Of a DNA stretch of 64,000 nt, positions 25,800 to 35,216 are shown piece by piece (position 1 is the first letter of the stretch; the number at the start of each line of letters is the position of its first letter). Source of the DNA: Vibrio lentus (lineage in GTDB: Bacteria; Pseudomonadota; Gammaproteobacteria; Enterobacterales; Vibrionaceae); NCBI RefSeq assembly GCF_002875945.1, contig NZ_MCZK01000182.1:1-64000 (forward strand), in the 5' to 3' direction. The notes beneath the pieces were generated by a model, which saw only the letters and a program-made list of their open reading frames with translations, was not told where the DNA came from and ran no database searches. The translations under genes and the position numbers were made by a program.

Positions 25800-28700
25800 A
25801 TGGGAAACTTCAACCTAAACATACTAGGCCTTGCTAGCGGCAGTGTTGTGCTCGACGCTCAAGGCCAAGTTAGACGTTTGTCTCCGGGCGAACAGCCAGC
25901 TGCCAGTGATGTAGTCATCAGTTTCGATTCTAGTGAAGCAAGTGTGCCAAGTGTTTCTGCACGATTTGTAGATAACCAGGGCCAACAAAATGTGCTAGAT
26001 ACTGATGATGCAATCGCTCAAGTACAACGTGCTATCGAAGAAGGATTTGATCCAACGGAATTAGGAGATGAGTTTGATACAGCTGCGGGTGAACAAGGCT
26101 CAAGTTTAACCAACAGCGGTAGGATTGAACGTACCGGGGCTGAAACTCAAGCTGCGACAAACTTTGAAACTGACGGGCTTGAGTCTCAAGGGTTGTCAGA
26201 AACTCAAAGTATTACTCTTTTTGACATCATAGCTTTTGCGCTTGTGTCAGGAGAAGCTAATGTTGTTGAGTTTGAAAGTGACGAGCCTATTGAAACTGGG
26301 GGGACCTTAACCATTGAGGAGCCGGGTATAACCTTTATCGCTAAAAGTGTGGAAGGGGATAATGGGTTAGGGAGCTTTGTCGTCAACGAAGATGGAACAT
26401 GGACCTTTGTAGCCAACAGTCCATTTGACGAACTTGCCGACGGTGAGCAAATTCAAGATACAACCACAGTACAAACTTCTGATGGAGGTGAGCAAGTTAT
26501 TACAGTCACCATTATTGGTACTGATGATGTGGCAGTTGCTGCAGATGATGCAGGCAGTGTGACTGAGGATGTAGATGTCGATGAACTAACCAACCAACTA
26601 GTCACCTCTGGACAAGTTACGATCACCGACGTAGACGGTGATACTCCTACTTTCTTACCTGACGGTGAGTTTAACCTTGAAGGTTCGACGAATGAATCAC
26701 AACTAGGCGTGTTAACTATAGCCCCTGATGGTGCTTGGACTTACGTCGTTAACAACGATGACGTTCAGTACTTAGACGACGATGAGTTCGTTACAGAGAT
26801 TTATACCGTGACGGCAGATGACGGCACAACAAGCGAAGTGATCGTTACCATTAACGGTGCGGATGATCCATCTGACATAACCGCAGGAGAGGGTGATTCG
26901 GATACAGGTGAAGTAACTGAAGATGTCGAGGTTAACCAAGAGAGCAACAACTTAATGACGTCCGGTACTTTAACCATTACCGATGTTGATGACAATGATA
27001 CACCTGCCTTCAACCCAAACGGCATTTTTGACACCACGGGTTCAACTAATGCGATACCTCTCGGGAGACTGACCATTACGTCTGACGGTGAGTGGACCTA
27101 CACCGTAGACAATGACGCTGTGCAGTATCTTGATGAAAACGAAACCGTTACTGAGATCTATACAGTGAGTGCCACAGATGGCACCACTAGCGAAGTGACC
27201 ATCACCATTAATGGCGCTGAAGATCCGTCTGAGATCACTGTTGGTGAAGGTGACTCTGACATGGGTGAGGTGACGGAAGATGTGGATGTCGATGACGAGT
27301 CGAACACGCTTGAAACAACAGGGTCACTGACTATCAGTGACCCAGATACCAGTGATAATCCCGTCTTTAATCTATCTGGTGCGTTTAAACCTTCCGGTTC
27401 AACTAATGCGATACCTCTCGGAACACTGACCATTACGTTTGACGGTGAGTGGACTTACACCGTCGATAATGATGCGGTGCAATATCTTGATGAGAATGAA
27501 ACGGTCACGGAGATCTATACGGTGAGTGCCACAGACGGCACCACTAGCGAAGTGACCATCACCATTAACGGTGCGGAAGATCCATCTGAGATCACTGTTG
27601 GTGAAGGTGACAGTGATTCGGGTAGCGTTACGGAAGACGTGGATGTCGATGACGAGTCGAACACGCTTGAAACAACAGGCTCGCTGACTATCAGTGATCC
27701 AGATACCAGTGATAATCCCGCCTTTAATCCATCTGGTGCGTTTAAACCTTCCGGTTCAACGAATACTATACCTCTCGGGACGCTGACGATTACGTCCGAT
27801 GGTGAGTGGACCTACACTGTCGACAATGATGCGGTGCAATATCTTGATGAGAATGAAATGGTTACTGAGGTCTATACGGTGAGTGCAACAGACGGCACCA
27901 CCAGTGAAGTAACGATTATTATCAACGGTGCGGAAGATCCATCGGAAATTACGGTTGGTGGAGGTGACAGTGATACGGGTAGCGTTACGGAAGACGTGGA
28001 TGTCGATGATGAGTCGAACACGCTTGAAACAACAGGCTCGCTGACTATCAGTGACCCAGATACCAGTGATAATCCTGCCTTTAATCCATCTGGTGCGTTT
28101 AAACCTTCCGGTTCAACTAATGCGATACCTCTCGGGGCACTGACCATTACGTCTGACGGTGAGTGGACCTACACTGTCGACAATGATGCGGTGCAATATC
28201 TTGATGAGAATGAAACGGTTACTGAGATCTACACGGTGAGTGCAACAGACGGCACCACTAGCGAAGTGACCATCATCATTAACGGTGCGGAAGATCCGTC
28301 TGAGATCACTGTTGGGGAAGGTGATAGTGATATGGGTAATGTGACCGAAGATGTGGATGTCGATGAAGACACCAATAATCTTGAAACAACAGGTTCATTA
28401 ACTATTAGCGATCCAGATACAAACGATACACCTGCCTTTAATCAATCTGGTGCGTTCAAACCTTCCGGTTCAACTAATGCGATGCCTCTCGGGGCACTGA
28501 CCATTACGTCTGGCGGTGAGTGGACCTACACCGTCGACAATGACGCTGTGCAGTATCTTGATGAAAACGAAACCGTTACTGAGATCTACACGGTGAGTGC
28601 AACAGACGGCACCACAAGCGAAGTCACGATCACCATCAATGGTGCGGATGACCCATCTAAAATCACCGTTGGTGAAGGCGATTCGGATAAGGGAGAAGTG

Positions 28701-30323
28701 ACCGAAGACTTGAATGTCGACTTAGAGACCAACGAACTCATGACGTCGGGTACGCTCACGATTACCGATGTTGACACCAGTGATATGCCGGCCTTTAAAC
28801 CTAATGGTGTATTCACACCTGTAGGTTCAACCTATGCACTAGCATTAGGTATGTTAACTATCACCCCTGAGGGCGCATGGAGTTATGTTGTTGATAATGA
28901 TGCCGTTCAATATCTCGGTGACGACGACACCGTTATTGAGAACTATGTGGTCACTGCAATTGATGGTGTTGAACATGTCATCGAAATAACGATTAATGGT
29001 GTCAACGATGCCCCTGAAGCAACAAGCTTTGTGGTGGTCAATGATGACGATGCCGTGATTCCTATTTTGTTCGACTCTGAAGATGGTGGCATGCCTGATT
29101 ACATCTCAGATATAGAAGATGATCACAATGAGATACCTCTAAATGTTCGTATTAACACCTTGCCAACCAGTGGCACCCTTCTTTATACCGATGAAAATGG
29201 AGACACCAGGGGAATAGTGCAGTCCGATGTGGATAGTGGTGTGCTGTTTGTTCCAAACAATATTAGTTTTGTTGCCGGGCCTGGAGAGCTGTTTGAAATG
29301 GGCTTCAGTGGCGATCCTGAGGACATGCCTGACCTTGTTGATGGGTTCTATAACTGGGGAGTGGCGGTATCTCCAACAGAAAGGCTGATTACCTTAGCTA
29401 ACGGCAATACTATTACATTATCTATCGAAGATAATAATGATAAGCCACTTAAACAGTATCAAGGCGAGCAGCCTCATGTTGGTTATGGGATTGGTGATAC
29501 TGATGGTAAAGGTATGAACATGCAGGAGACCTTGATCATCGACTTTACCAACAACCCACTTGAAGTTGTTCATTTTGGGTTAGATGGTATGGGAGGAGAG
29601 TTCAATACCAATAGCAGTGTACATATTGAAGTTACTTACACCTTTGCTGACGGGACTACAGCTAGCGAGCAATACCAAAAAGACGAAGGCGATACAGGCA
29701 ACCAGCAGATTCTGTACGAGTTCAGCTACTCGTCACCTAGTAATCCAATTGTTGGTATGGAGCTTTCATCTTCTGGTGGTAATTGGGAGCTGCGTTATGT
29801 CCAAGGAAACGAGGCAGTAACCGATGATCCTCAGTTTGACTATGTCGCAGTAGATTCAAGTGGCGCTGAAAGTACAGTCGAAACGGTGACAGTTGATACT
29901 GAAGAACCACAGCTATACAACGTGATCAGTGCTGCGAGTAACGAACCGCTGTTTGCTGCTGCTGGCAATGATTTATTGATTGGTGATAGTGAGGACAATA
30001 TCTTTACTTGGTTAGACTCCGCGCTCGACAACGGTACAGACATCATTAAAGACTTTGAGCTTTATACTAACGGCTCTGGTGATTTAATTGACCTCAATGA
30101 TCTCATTGAAGACCCACAAGACGAAACTCAAATGGCAGAATTGCTTGATATGATTGAAGTCTCGGTCGATGGTGAAGACATTGCTTTGTCTATTCCAATC
30201 AATGGTGGAGTCGACGTTCAAACGATCGTAGTAGAAGGGATTGCTACGGAGATGGGCGCTTCGGTTGATCTTGGTAGTGATCTTGCGATATTGGGAGAAC
30301 TTATCAAAAACGATGCCGCTTAG
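25800..30323 (+). CDS. Large LapA-like adhesin: retention module, VCBS repeats, type I secretion C-terminus
   Basis: A secreted protein of 1507 residues. Residues 1-97 form the retention module of LapA-type adhesins and end in T-A-A-G (94-97), the motif cut by LapG proteases. After a linker and one partial repeat come seven VCBS-type repeats of 119 residues (about 245-1072), several nearly identical. A non-repeated region of about 330 residues follows, then the type I secretion target domain near the end (FAAAGNDLLIGDSEDNIF, FELYTNGSGDLIDL). It should plug in the outer membrane channel until proteolysis releases it. The ATG at 25800 follows AGGAAG; an upstream in-frame GTG would add 13 residues. 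Confidence 0.9.
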   Translation: MGNFNLNILGLASGSVVLDAQGQVRRLSPGEQPAASDVVISFDSSEASVPSVSARFVDNQGQQNVLDTDDAIAQVQRAIEEGFDPTELGDEFDTAAGEQGSSLTNSGRIERTGAETQAATNFETDGLESQGLSETQSITLFDIIAFALVSGEANVVEFESDEPIETGGTLTIEEPGITFIAKSVEGDNGLGSFVVNEDGTWTFVANSPFDELADGEQIQDTTTVQTSDGGEQVITVTIIGTDDVAVAADDAGSVTEDVDVDELTNQLVTSGQVTITDVDGDTPTFLPDGEFNLEGSTNESQLGVLTIAPDGAWTYVVNNDDVQYLDDDEFVTEIYTVTADDGTTSEVIVTINGADDPSDITAGEGDSDTGEVTEDVEVNQESNNLMTSGTLTITDVDDNDTPAFNPNGIFDTTGSTNAIPLGRLTITSDGEWTYTVDNDAVQYLDENETVTEIYTVSATDGTTSEVTITINGAEDPSEITVGEGDSDMGEVTEDVDVDDESNTLETTGSLTISDPDTSDNPVFNLSGAFKPSGSTNAIPLGTLTITFDGEWTYTVDNDAVQYLDENETVTEIYTVSATDGTTSEVTITINGAEDPSEITVGEGDSDSGSVTEDVDVDDESNTLETTGSLTISDPDTSDNPAFNPSGAFKPSGSTNTIPLGTLTITSDGEWTYTVDNDAVQYLDENEMVTEVYTVSATDGTTSEVTIIINGAEDPSEITVGGGDSDTGSVTEDVDVDDESNTLETTGSLTISDPDTSDNPAFNPSGAFKPSGSTNAIPLGALTITSDGEWTYTVDNDAVQYLDENETVTEIYTVSATDGTTSEVTIIINGAEDPSEITVGEGDSDMGNVTEDVDVDEDTNNLETTGSLTISDPDTNDTPAFNQSGAFKPSGSTNAMPLGALTITSGGEWTYTVDNDAVQYLDENETVTEIYTVSATDGTTSEVTITINGADDPSKITVGEGDSDKGEVTEDLNVDLETNELMTSGTLTITDVDTSDMPAFKPNGVFTPVGSTYALALGMLTITPEGAWSYVVDNDAVQYLGDDDTVIENYVVTAIDGVEHVIEITINGVNDAPEATSFVVVNDDDAVIPILFDSEDGGMPDYISDIEDDHNEIPLNVRINTLPTSGTLLYTDENGDTRGIVQSDVDSGVLFVPNNISFVAGPGELFEMGFSGDPEDMPDLVDGFYNWGVAVSPTERLITLANGNTITLSIEDNNDKPLKQYQGEQPHVGYGIGDTDGKGMNMQETLIIDFTNNPLEVVHFGLDGMGGEFNTNSSVHIEVTYTFADGTTASEQYQKDEGDTGNQQILYEFSYSSPSNPIVGMELSSSGGNWELRYVQGNEAVTDDPQFDYVAVDSSGAESTVETVTVDTEEPQLYNVISAASNEPLFAAAGNDLLIGDSEDNIFTWLDSALDNGTDIIKDFELYTNGSGDLIDLNDLIEDPQDETQMAELLDMIEVSVDGEDIALSIPINGGVDVQTIVVEGIATEMGASVDLGSDLAILGELIKNDAA
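26079..26090 (+). other. TAAG codons: predicted LapG cleavage site of the adhesin
   Basis: ACA-GCT-GCG-GGT encode T-A-A-G at residues 94-97, immediately after the retention module and before a flexible Gly/Ser/Thr-rich linker. In Pseudomonas fluorescens LapA, the periplasmic protease LapG cuts between the alanines when c-di-GMP falls. Cleavage here is inferred. Confidence 0.7.
26532..29015 (+). repeat. Seven tandem VCBS-encoding repeats, 357-bp period
   Basis: The G-E-G-D-S-D boundary codons recur exactly every 357 bp, at 26886, 27243, 27600, 27957, 28314 and 28671. Units beginning 27243 to 28314 are nearly identical in DNA; the first and last are more divergent. Such arrays expand and contract by recombination, so copy number may differ between strains and be hard to assemble. 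Confidence 0.92.
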
Positions 30324-30360
30324 TCGGTATCGTGAAGTGTTCTATGGCTTAACGTAATGA

Positions 30361-30387
30361 AAGCCCTCGGTTTCGGGGGCTTTTTGT
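30361..30387 (+). terminator. Adhesin terminator
   Basis: AAGCCCTCG (30361-30369) pairs with CGGGGGCTT (30374-30382) around GTTT, followed by a T-run. Confidence 0.9.
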
Positions 30388-30427
30388 GCCCAGTAGTAAC
30401 CGAAGAAAAGTTGCCTGAATCATAGGC

Positions 30428-30459
30428 AAAAAAAAAGCCCAAACCAACACGGTTTGGGC
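30428..30459 (-). terminator. Minus-strand terminator of an unassigned transcript
   Basis: GCCCAAACC (30437-30445) pairs with GGTTTGGGC (30451-30459) around a five-base loop. A nine-A tract precedes it on the plus strand, so it terminates only minus-strand transcription. No large minus-strand gene lies between it and psrA, implying a short transcript. Confidence 0.8.
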
Positions 30460-30542
30460 GGATACAAGTATAGGAGTTAATAAGGAAAAATGCAGTAATT
30501 AAGAAAGCAGGGGAGAGACAAGTTTGACGGCCTGTTAAACTT

Positions 30543-30608
30543 CTAAATACTCTGTTTTCTACTTAATTTATGACCCTCCATTTCTATTTCAGTTCCCAGA
30601 AAATTCAT
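30543..30608 (-). CDS. Candidate 21-residue small ORF in an orphan transcript
   Basis: An ATG at 30608, preceded by AAGGA seven bases away, opens 21 codons (MNFLGTEIEMEG, then HKLSRKQSI) ending at TAG. After the stop come a small hairpin (AAGTTT at 30520-30525 with AAACTT at 30537-30542), a C/U-rich segment and the terminator at 30428-30459. The product, if made, is unrecognised. The unit might instead be a regulatory RNA. Evidence is the Shine-Dalgarno and the matching orphan terminator. Confidence 0.35.
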   Translation of the reverse strand: MNFLGTEIEMEGHKLSRKQSI

Positions 30609-30735
30609 TAATTTTTCCTTTTTTTGTAAACATGCATCGATTCAATCGGTTAGTGAATAAAGCGATTAACTGGTACGACCAATTTGTGAAAATGTGATGT
30701 TGCTTGCTTGTTAAATAAATGTACTAAGCGTATAT

Positions 30736-30753
30736 TTCAAACAGTTGTTTAAT
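30736..30753. promoter_or_regulatory. Imperfect palindrome, candidate PsrA operator
   Basis: TTCAAACA-GT-TGTTTAAT lies 13 bp before the psrA ATG. Many TetR regulators repress their own gene from such sites. Binding by PsrA is inferred. Confidence 0.4.
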
Positions 30754-30766
30754 ACGAGTGATTGAA

Positions 30767-31396
30767 ATGGCACCAAGAAGTACAACCAAAGACAAAATCT
30801 TAGATGTGGCTGAAGGCTTATTTGCTGAGCACGGTTTTAATGACACCTCTTTACGCACCATTACGGGTAAAGCCAATGTCAATCTTGCTTCAGTGAACTA
30901 CCACTTTGGCGATAAGAAGACTCTGGTTCGTGCCGTATTAAATCGATACTTAGAAGCATTTATGCCTGCACTGCAAGACGCTTTAGTGAACTTAAACTTG
31001 AACGAAACGTATTCTATGAGTGACGTGTTTGAGTCTTTAAGACAGCCGCTAAGAGCACTGAATGATGTAAGGCCAAATGGTACGAGTCGATTTATGTTAC
31101 TCATCGGTCGAGGTTATACGGATGTGCAAGGTCACTTGCGTTGGTTCATTACCACTCGCTACAGCGAAGTACTGACCCTGTTTACCAGCTCAGTAATGAA
31201 AGCCAACCCGAACCTCACTCAAGAACAGTTATTTTGGCGATTGCACTTCACCCTAGGGACTTGTGTATTCACCATGGCATCTAGCCAGGCTCTGATAGAA
31301 ATTGCAGAGAATGACTATGACAGAAAGATAGATGCTAAGGCAGTGGTCGATATTCTCATTCCATATTTGGCCGCTGGCATGTCAGCAAAAGAATAA
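30767..31396 (+). CDS. psrA: TetR-family regulator PsrA (fatty-acid degradation)
   Basis: A TetR-type repressor of 209 residues. The N-terminal helix-turn-helix (TKDKILDVAEGLFAEHGFNDTSLRTI, then VNLASVNYHFGDKKTLV) and the ligand-binding C-terminal half match PsrA-like proteins. PsrA senses long-chain fatty acids or acyl-CoA and controls beta-oxidation genes. It lies 55 bp upstream of fadE in the same direction, which strongly supports the name. The ATG at 30767 is preferred over a GTG at 30758. Confidence 0.82.
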   Translation: MAPRSTTKDKILDVAEGLFAEHGFNDTSLRTITGKANVNLASVNYHFGDKKTLVRAVLNRYLEAFMPALQDALVNLNLNETYSMSDVFESLRQPLRALNDVRPNGTSRFMLLIGRGYTDVQGHLRWFITTRYSEVLTLFTSSVMKANPNLTQEQLFWRLHFTLGTCVFTMASSQALIEIAENDYDRKIDAKAVVDILIPYLAAGMSAKE

Positions 31397-31451
31397 AACA
31401 ATAAAAAGCAAAATATTCACAAACAATATAGTGAACAAAAGGATCTGAACT

Positions 31452-33734
31452 ATGAGCTCTCTAAGACAAAAATGGGTAAGTGACCCAGCTTTTAAACTCT
31501 TTAAAAAAGTACTACCACCACTATCTAGCACCGAGAAAGAAGCGATGGAAGCGGGTAGCGTGTGGTGGGACGGAGAGCTGTTTTCTGGTAAACCAGATTT
31601 CACTAAGCTTCACCAGTACCCAAAACCTCAGCTGACAGCAGAAGAGCAATCGTTCATGGATAATGAGCTTGAAACTTTGCTCGCTATGCTTGACGACCAC
31701 AAAATTGTGAAAGAAGACCGAGACCTTCCAGAGGAAGTTTGGAACTTCTTACGCAAAGAGCGTTTCTTCTCGCTAATTATCGCGAAAGGGTACGGCGGTC
31801 GTGAGTTTTCGGCGCACGCCAACTCTACAATCGTAACCAAGATTGCAACTCGTAGTATTAGTACTGCGGTTTCGGTAATGGTTCCAAACTCTCTTGGCCC
31901 GGGTGAGCTACTGTCTCACTACGGTACTCAAGATCAAAAAGACTACTGGCTACCACGTCTTGCTGACGGCACAGATATCCCTTGTTTCGCACTAACAGGC
32001 CCTGAAGCGGGTTCTGATGCGGGTGGTATCCCTGATGTCGGCACTGTGTGTATGGGCATGCACGAAGGTAAAGAGACACTAGGTATCAAACTTAACTGGA
32101 ACAAGCGTTACATTACGCTAGCACCAGTGGCAACGGTACTTGGTCTGGCTTTCAAACTGCATGATCCAGAGAAGCTGCTTGGTGACAAAGAAGACATTGG
32201 TATCACTTGTGCGCTTATCCCAGCTGACCACGAAGGTGTTGTGATTGGTGAGCGTCATGATCCACTTGGTCTTGCGTTTATGAATGGTCCAACGCGCGGT
32301 CACGATGTATTTATTCCTATGGAATGGCTAATCGGTGGCGCAGATTACGCAGGTAAAGGCTGGCGTATGCTGGTGGAATGTCTGTCTGCAGGTCGTGGTA
32401 TCTCATTACCAGCACTGGGCACGGCGATGGGCCACCTAACAGCGAAAACGACCGGCGCATACGCTTATGTTCGTAAGCAGTTCGGTATGTCGATTGGTAA
32501 ATTTGAAGGTGTTGCAGAGAGCTTAGGCCGTATTGGTGGTTTAACGTATCTATTAGAAGCGACTCGTACACTGACAACCACTTCACTTGATATGAAAGAG
32601 AAGCCGGGTATCGTAACGGCAATCGCGAAGTATCACATGACAGAGATGGCTCGTACTATTCTGAATGACTCAATGGACATCCACTCGGGTCGTGCAATCC
32701 AAGATGGTCCAATGAACTACTTGGCTGCACCTTACCTAGGTATTCCAGTGGCTATCACAGTAGAAGGCGCGAACATCCTAACTCGTAACCTGATGATCTT
32801 CGGTCAAGGTGCGACACGTTGTCACCCATACGTATTGAGCGAAATGGAAGCGGCAGCGAACCCAGATGAGAAGCAAGGTGCAAAAGACTTTGATAGCTTG
32901 TTGTTCAAGCACATCTCACACGCAACTAAAAACACCTTCGGCGCTTTTGGTGCGGCACTAACGGGTTCTAAGTTTATTAAAGCCGACATGAGCGGCCCAA
33001 CTAAGCCGTACTACCAAGATCTGACTCGTTTGAGCCGTGCGCTTGCAGTCAGTGCGGATTTCGCAATGCTGACGCTAGGTGGCGAATTGAAACGTAAAGA
33101 GCTTATCTCTGCACGTTTAGGTGATGGTCTAAGTTACCTATACATGGCTTCTGCTGCGCTTAAGAAGTATGAAGACGAAGGTCGCCAACAAGCTGACCTA
33201 GACTACGTACACTACGCGGTTCAGCACTGTTTCCACAATGCGGCTAAATCACTACAAGAAGCGTACCGTAACTTCCCGAACAAGATGGTTGGTAAAGTAC
33301 TTAAAGGTCTAGTTTTCCCTGTAGGTAACCACTTCGAAAAACCAAGTGATAACCTAACAGTTCAACTAGCAGAAAGCTTGATGACTCCGGGTGCGCACCG
33401 TGAACGTCTGACTCACCTTTGCTACATCGGCAAGGAAGAGGATGATAGTGTTGGCCTTATGGAGAACGCTTTCAATGCGATGTACAGCATCAAGCCTCTA
33501 GAGCGTAAGATCTTCAAAGCAGTGAAAGAAGGCAAAGTGGCTCGTAAAGGCTTGCTGGCAGACAAACTAGCTCAGGCACTTGCTGCCGATGTTCTAACGC
33601 AAGAAGAAGTCGACCAAATTGTTGCTGCTGATAAACTGCGTTACACAGCGATTCAAGTTGACCACTTCAGTCATGACTTTAGTGAAACTTTGACGCGAAA
33701 AGAGTTAAAACCTAAGCTAAATAGCGTTGCTTAG
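31452..33734 (+). CDS. fadE: Acyl-CoA dehydrogenase FadE (short form)
   Basis: A 760-residue acyl-CoA dehydrogenase performing the first step of fatty-acid beta-oxidation. It aligns with E. coli FadE from MRKS-like SLRQKWVSDPAFKLFKKVLPPLSSTEKEA onward, with FALTGPEAGSDAG, IPMEWLIGG and EGANILTRNLMIFGQGA. The N-terminal membrane segment of E. coli FadE (about 65 residues) is absent. AAAAGGA precedes the ATG. It is probably cotranscribed with or repressed by PsrA. A terminator follows. Confidence 0.95.
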   Translation: MSSLRQKWVSDPAFKLFKKVLPPLSSTEKEAMEAGSVWWDGELFSGKPDFTKLHQYPKPQLTAEEQSFMDNELETLLAMLDDHKIVKEDRDLPEEVWNFLRKERFFSLIIAKGYGGREFSAHANSTIVTKIATRSISTAVSVMVPNSLGPGELLSHYGTQDQKDYWLPRLADGTDIPCFALTGPEAGSDAGGIPDVGTVCMGMHEGKETLGIKLNWNKRYITLAPVATVLGLAFKLHDPEKLLGDKEDIGITCALIPADHEGVVIGERHDPLGLAFMNGPTRGHDVFIPMEWLIGGADYAGKGWRMLVECLSAGRGISLPALGTAMGHLTAKTTGAYAYVRKQFGMSIGKFEGVAESLGRIGGLTYLLEATRTLTTTSLDMKEKPGIVTAIAKYHMTEMARTILNDSMDIHSGRAIQDGPMNYLAAPYLGIPVAITVEGANILTRNLMIFGQGATRCHPYVLSEMEAAANPDEKQGAKDFDSLLFKHISHATKNTFGAFGAALTGSKFIKADMSGPTKPYYQDLTRLSRALAVSADFAMLTLGGELKRKELISARLGDGLSYLYMASAALKKYEDEGRQQADLDYVHYAVQHCFHNAAKSLQEAYRNFPNKMVGKVLKGLVFPVGNHFEKPSDNLTVQLAESLMTPGAHRERLTHLCYIGKEEDDSVGLMENAFNAMYSIKPLERKIFKAVKEGKVARKGLLADKLAQALAADVLTQEEVDQIVAADKLRYTAIQVDHFSHDFSETLTRKELKPKLNSVA

Positions 33735-33747
33735 ATAACGAAATGCT

Positions 33748-33775
33748 AAAAGGCACCTAATCAGGTGCCTTTTTT
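33748..33775 (+). terminator. fadE terminator
   Basis: AGGCACCT (33751-33758) and AGGTGCCT (33763-33770) form the stem around AATC, followed by a T-run. Confidence 0.9.
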
Positions 33776-33943
33776 GTTTTTGTTGTAGAAGTCTCAATAG
33801 AAGCGTTAACAAATGGTGACTTAGTCAGCAATTATCAGTTGAGTGCTCCAACCACTTGCATTTTCACCACATTTTTACAGAAATTAGATGCCATTTGCGC
33901 ACGAAACTCTTATCCTTAACCTGATTTTTTAAGGAAGTTGAAT

Positions 33944-35146
33944 ATGATCATCAAACCTCGAATTCGCGGATTCATCTGTACTACAACACATCCAGTCGGT
34001 TGTGAAGCTAATGTAAAAGAACAAATTGCTTACACAAAAGCTCAAGGCCCAATCGCAAACGCACCTAAACGTGTACTAGTTGTTGGCTCTTCAAGTGGCT
34101 ACGGCTTGTCTTCACGTATTGCGGCAGCATTTGGTGGCGGCGCTTCTACTATCGGTGTTTTCTTCGAGAAAGCCGGTACTGAGAAAAAAACTGGCACAGC
34201 TGGTTTCTACAACTCAGCAGCGTTCGACAAGCTAGCTAAAGAAGAAGGCCTGTATTCAAAAAGCCTTAACGGCGATGCTTTCTCTAACGAAGCAAAACAG
34301 AAAACAATTGACCTGATTAAAGAAGACCTAGGTCAGATCGATATGGTTGTGTACTCACTGGCGTCTCCAGTGCGTAAAATGCCAGAGACTGGCGAAGTAA
34401 TTCGTTCAGCTCTTAAGCCTATCGGCGAAACGTACACATCTACAGCTGTAGATACAAACAAAGATGCGATCATCGAAGCAAGCGTTGAGCCTGCTACTGA
34501 AGAAGAGATCAAAGACACTGTTACTGTAATGGGCGGTGAAGATTGGGAACTTTGGATCAACGCACTTTCTGAAGCGGGTGTTCTAGCTGACGGTTGTAAG
34601 ACTGTTGCTTACAGCTACATCGGTACTGAACTAACGTGGCCAATCTACTGGGATGGCGCGCTAGGTAAAGCTAAGATGGATCTAGATCGTGCAGCATCAG
34701 CGCTAAACGAAAAACTAGGCCAAACTGGCGGTACTGCAAACGTTGCTGTTCTTAAGTCTGTTGTGACTCAAGCAAGTTCTGCGATTCCTGTTATGCCTCT
34801 TTACATCGCTATGGTGTTCAAGAAGATGCGTGAAGAAGGTATTCACGAAGGTTGTATGGAACAGATCTTCCGTATGTTCAGCCAACGTTTATACAAAGAA
34901 GATGGTAGCGCAGCAGAAGTTGACGAAGTGAACCGTCTACGTCTAGACGACCTAGAACTTCGTGACGACATTCAAGAGCATTGTCGTAACCTATGGCCTC
35001 AAATCACAACTGAAAACCTGAAAGAACTGACTGACTACGTTGAGTACAAAGAAGAGTTCTTGAAGCTGTTCGGTTTCGGTGTTGAAGGTGTTGATTACGA
35101 AGCTGACGTTAACCCAGCTGTTGAATTTGATGTAGCTGACATCTAA
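33944..35146 (+). CDS. fabV: Trans-2-enoyl-ACP reductase FabV
   Basis: A 400-residue NADH-dependent enoyl-ACP reductase, the last step of the fatty-acid elongation cycle. It begins MIIKPRIRGFICTTTHPVGC and has a Rossmann motif (VLVVGSSSGYG). The FabV catalytic pair is Tyr235 and Lys244, separated by eight residues in YWDGALGKAK. FabV makes many vibrios triclosan-resistant. AAGGAAG precedes the ATG at 33944; a TTG at 33938 also exists. It follows the fadE terminator and has its own. Confidence 0.97.
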   Translation: MIIKPRIRGFICTTTHPVGCEANVKEQIAYTKAQGPIANAPKRVLVVGSSSGYGLSSRIAAAFGGGASTIGVFFEKAGTEKKTGTAGFYNSAAFDKLAKEEGLYSKSLNGDAFSNEAKQKTIDLIKEDLGQIDMVVYSLASPVRKMPETGEVIRSALKPIGETYTSTAVDTNKDAIIEASVEPATEEEIKDTVTVMGGEDWELWINALSEAGVLADGCKTVAYSYIGTELTWPIYWDGALGKAKMDLDRAASALNEKLGQTGGTANVAVLKSVVTQASSAIPVMPLYIAMVFKKMREEGIHEGCMEQIFRMFSQRLYKEDGSAAEVDEVNRLRLDDLELRDDIQEHCRNLWPQITTENLKELTDYVEYKEEFLKLFGFGVEGVDYEADVNPAVEFDVADI

Positions 35147-35169
35147 TTCAAACAATCGAATCAAAATGA

Positions 35170-35199
35170 AATAGGCGCTCACGGAGCGCCTATTTTTTT
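35170..35199 (+). terminator. fabV terminator
   Basis: AATAGGCGCTC (35170-35180) pairs with GAGCGCCTATT (35184-35194) around a three-base loop, then a T-run. Confidence 0.9.
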
Positions 35200-35216
35200 G
35201 TCTGTCGTTTGAGGCA

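Noticed and set aside
26801..28816. Series of antisense frames of about 91 residues within the adhesin
   Set aside because: They recur with the 357-bp period and are mirror images of the VCBS repeats.
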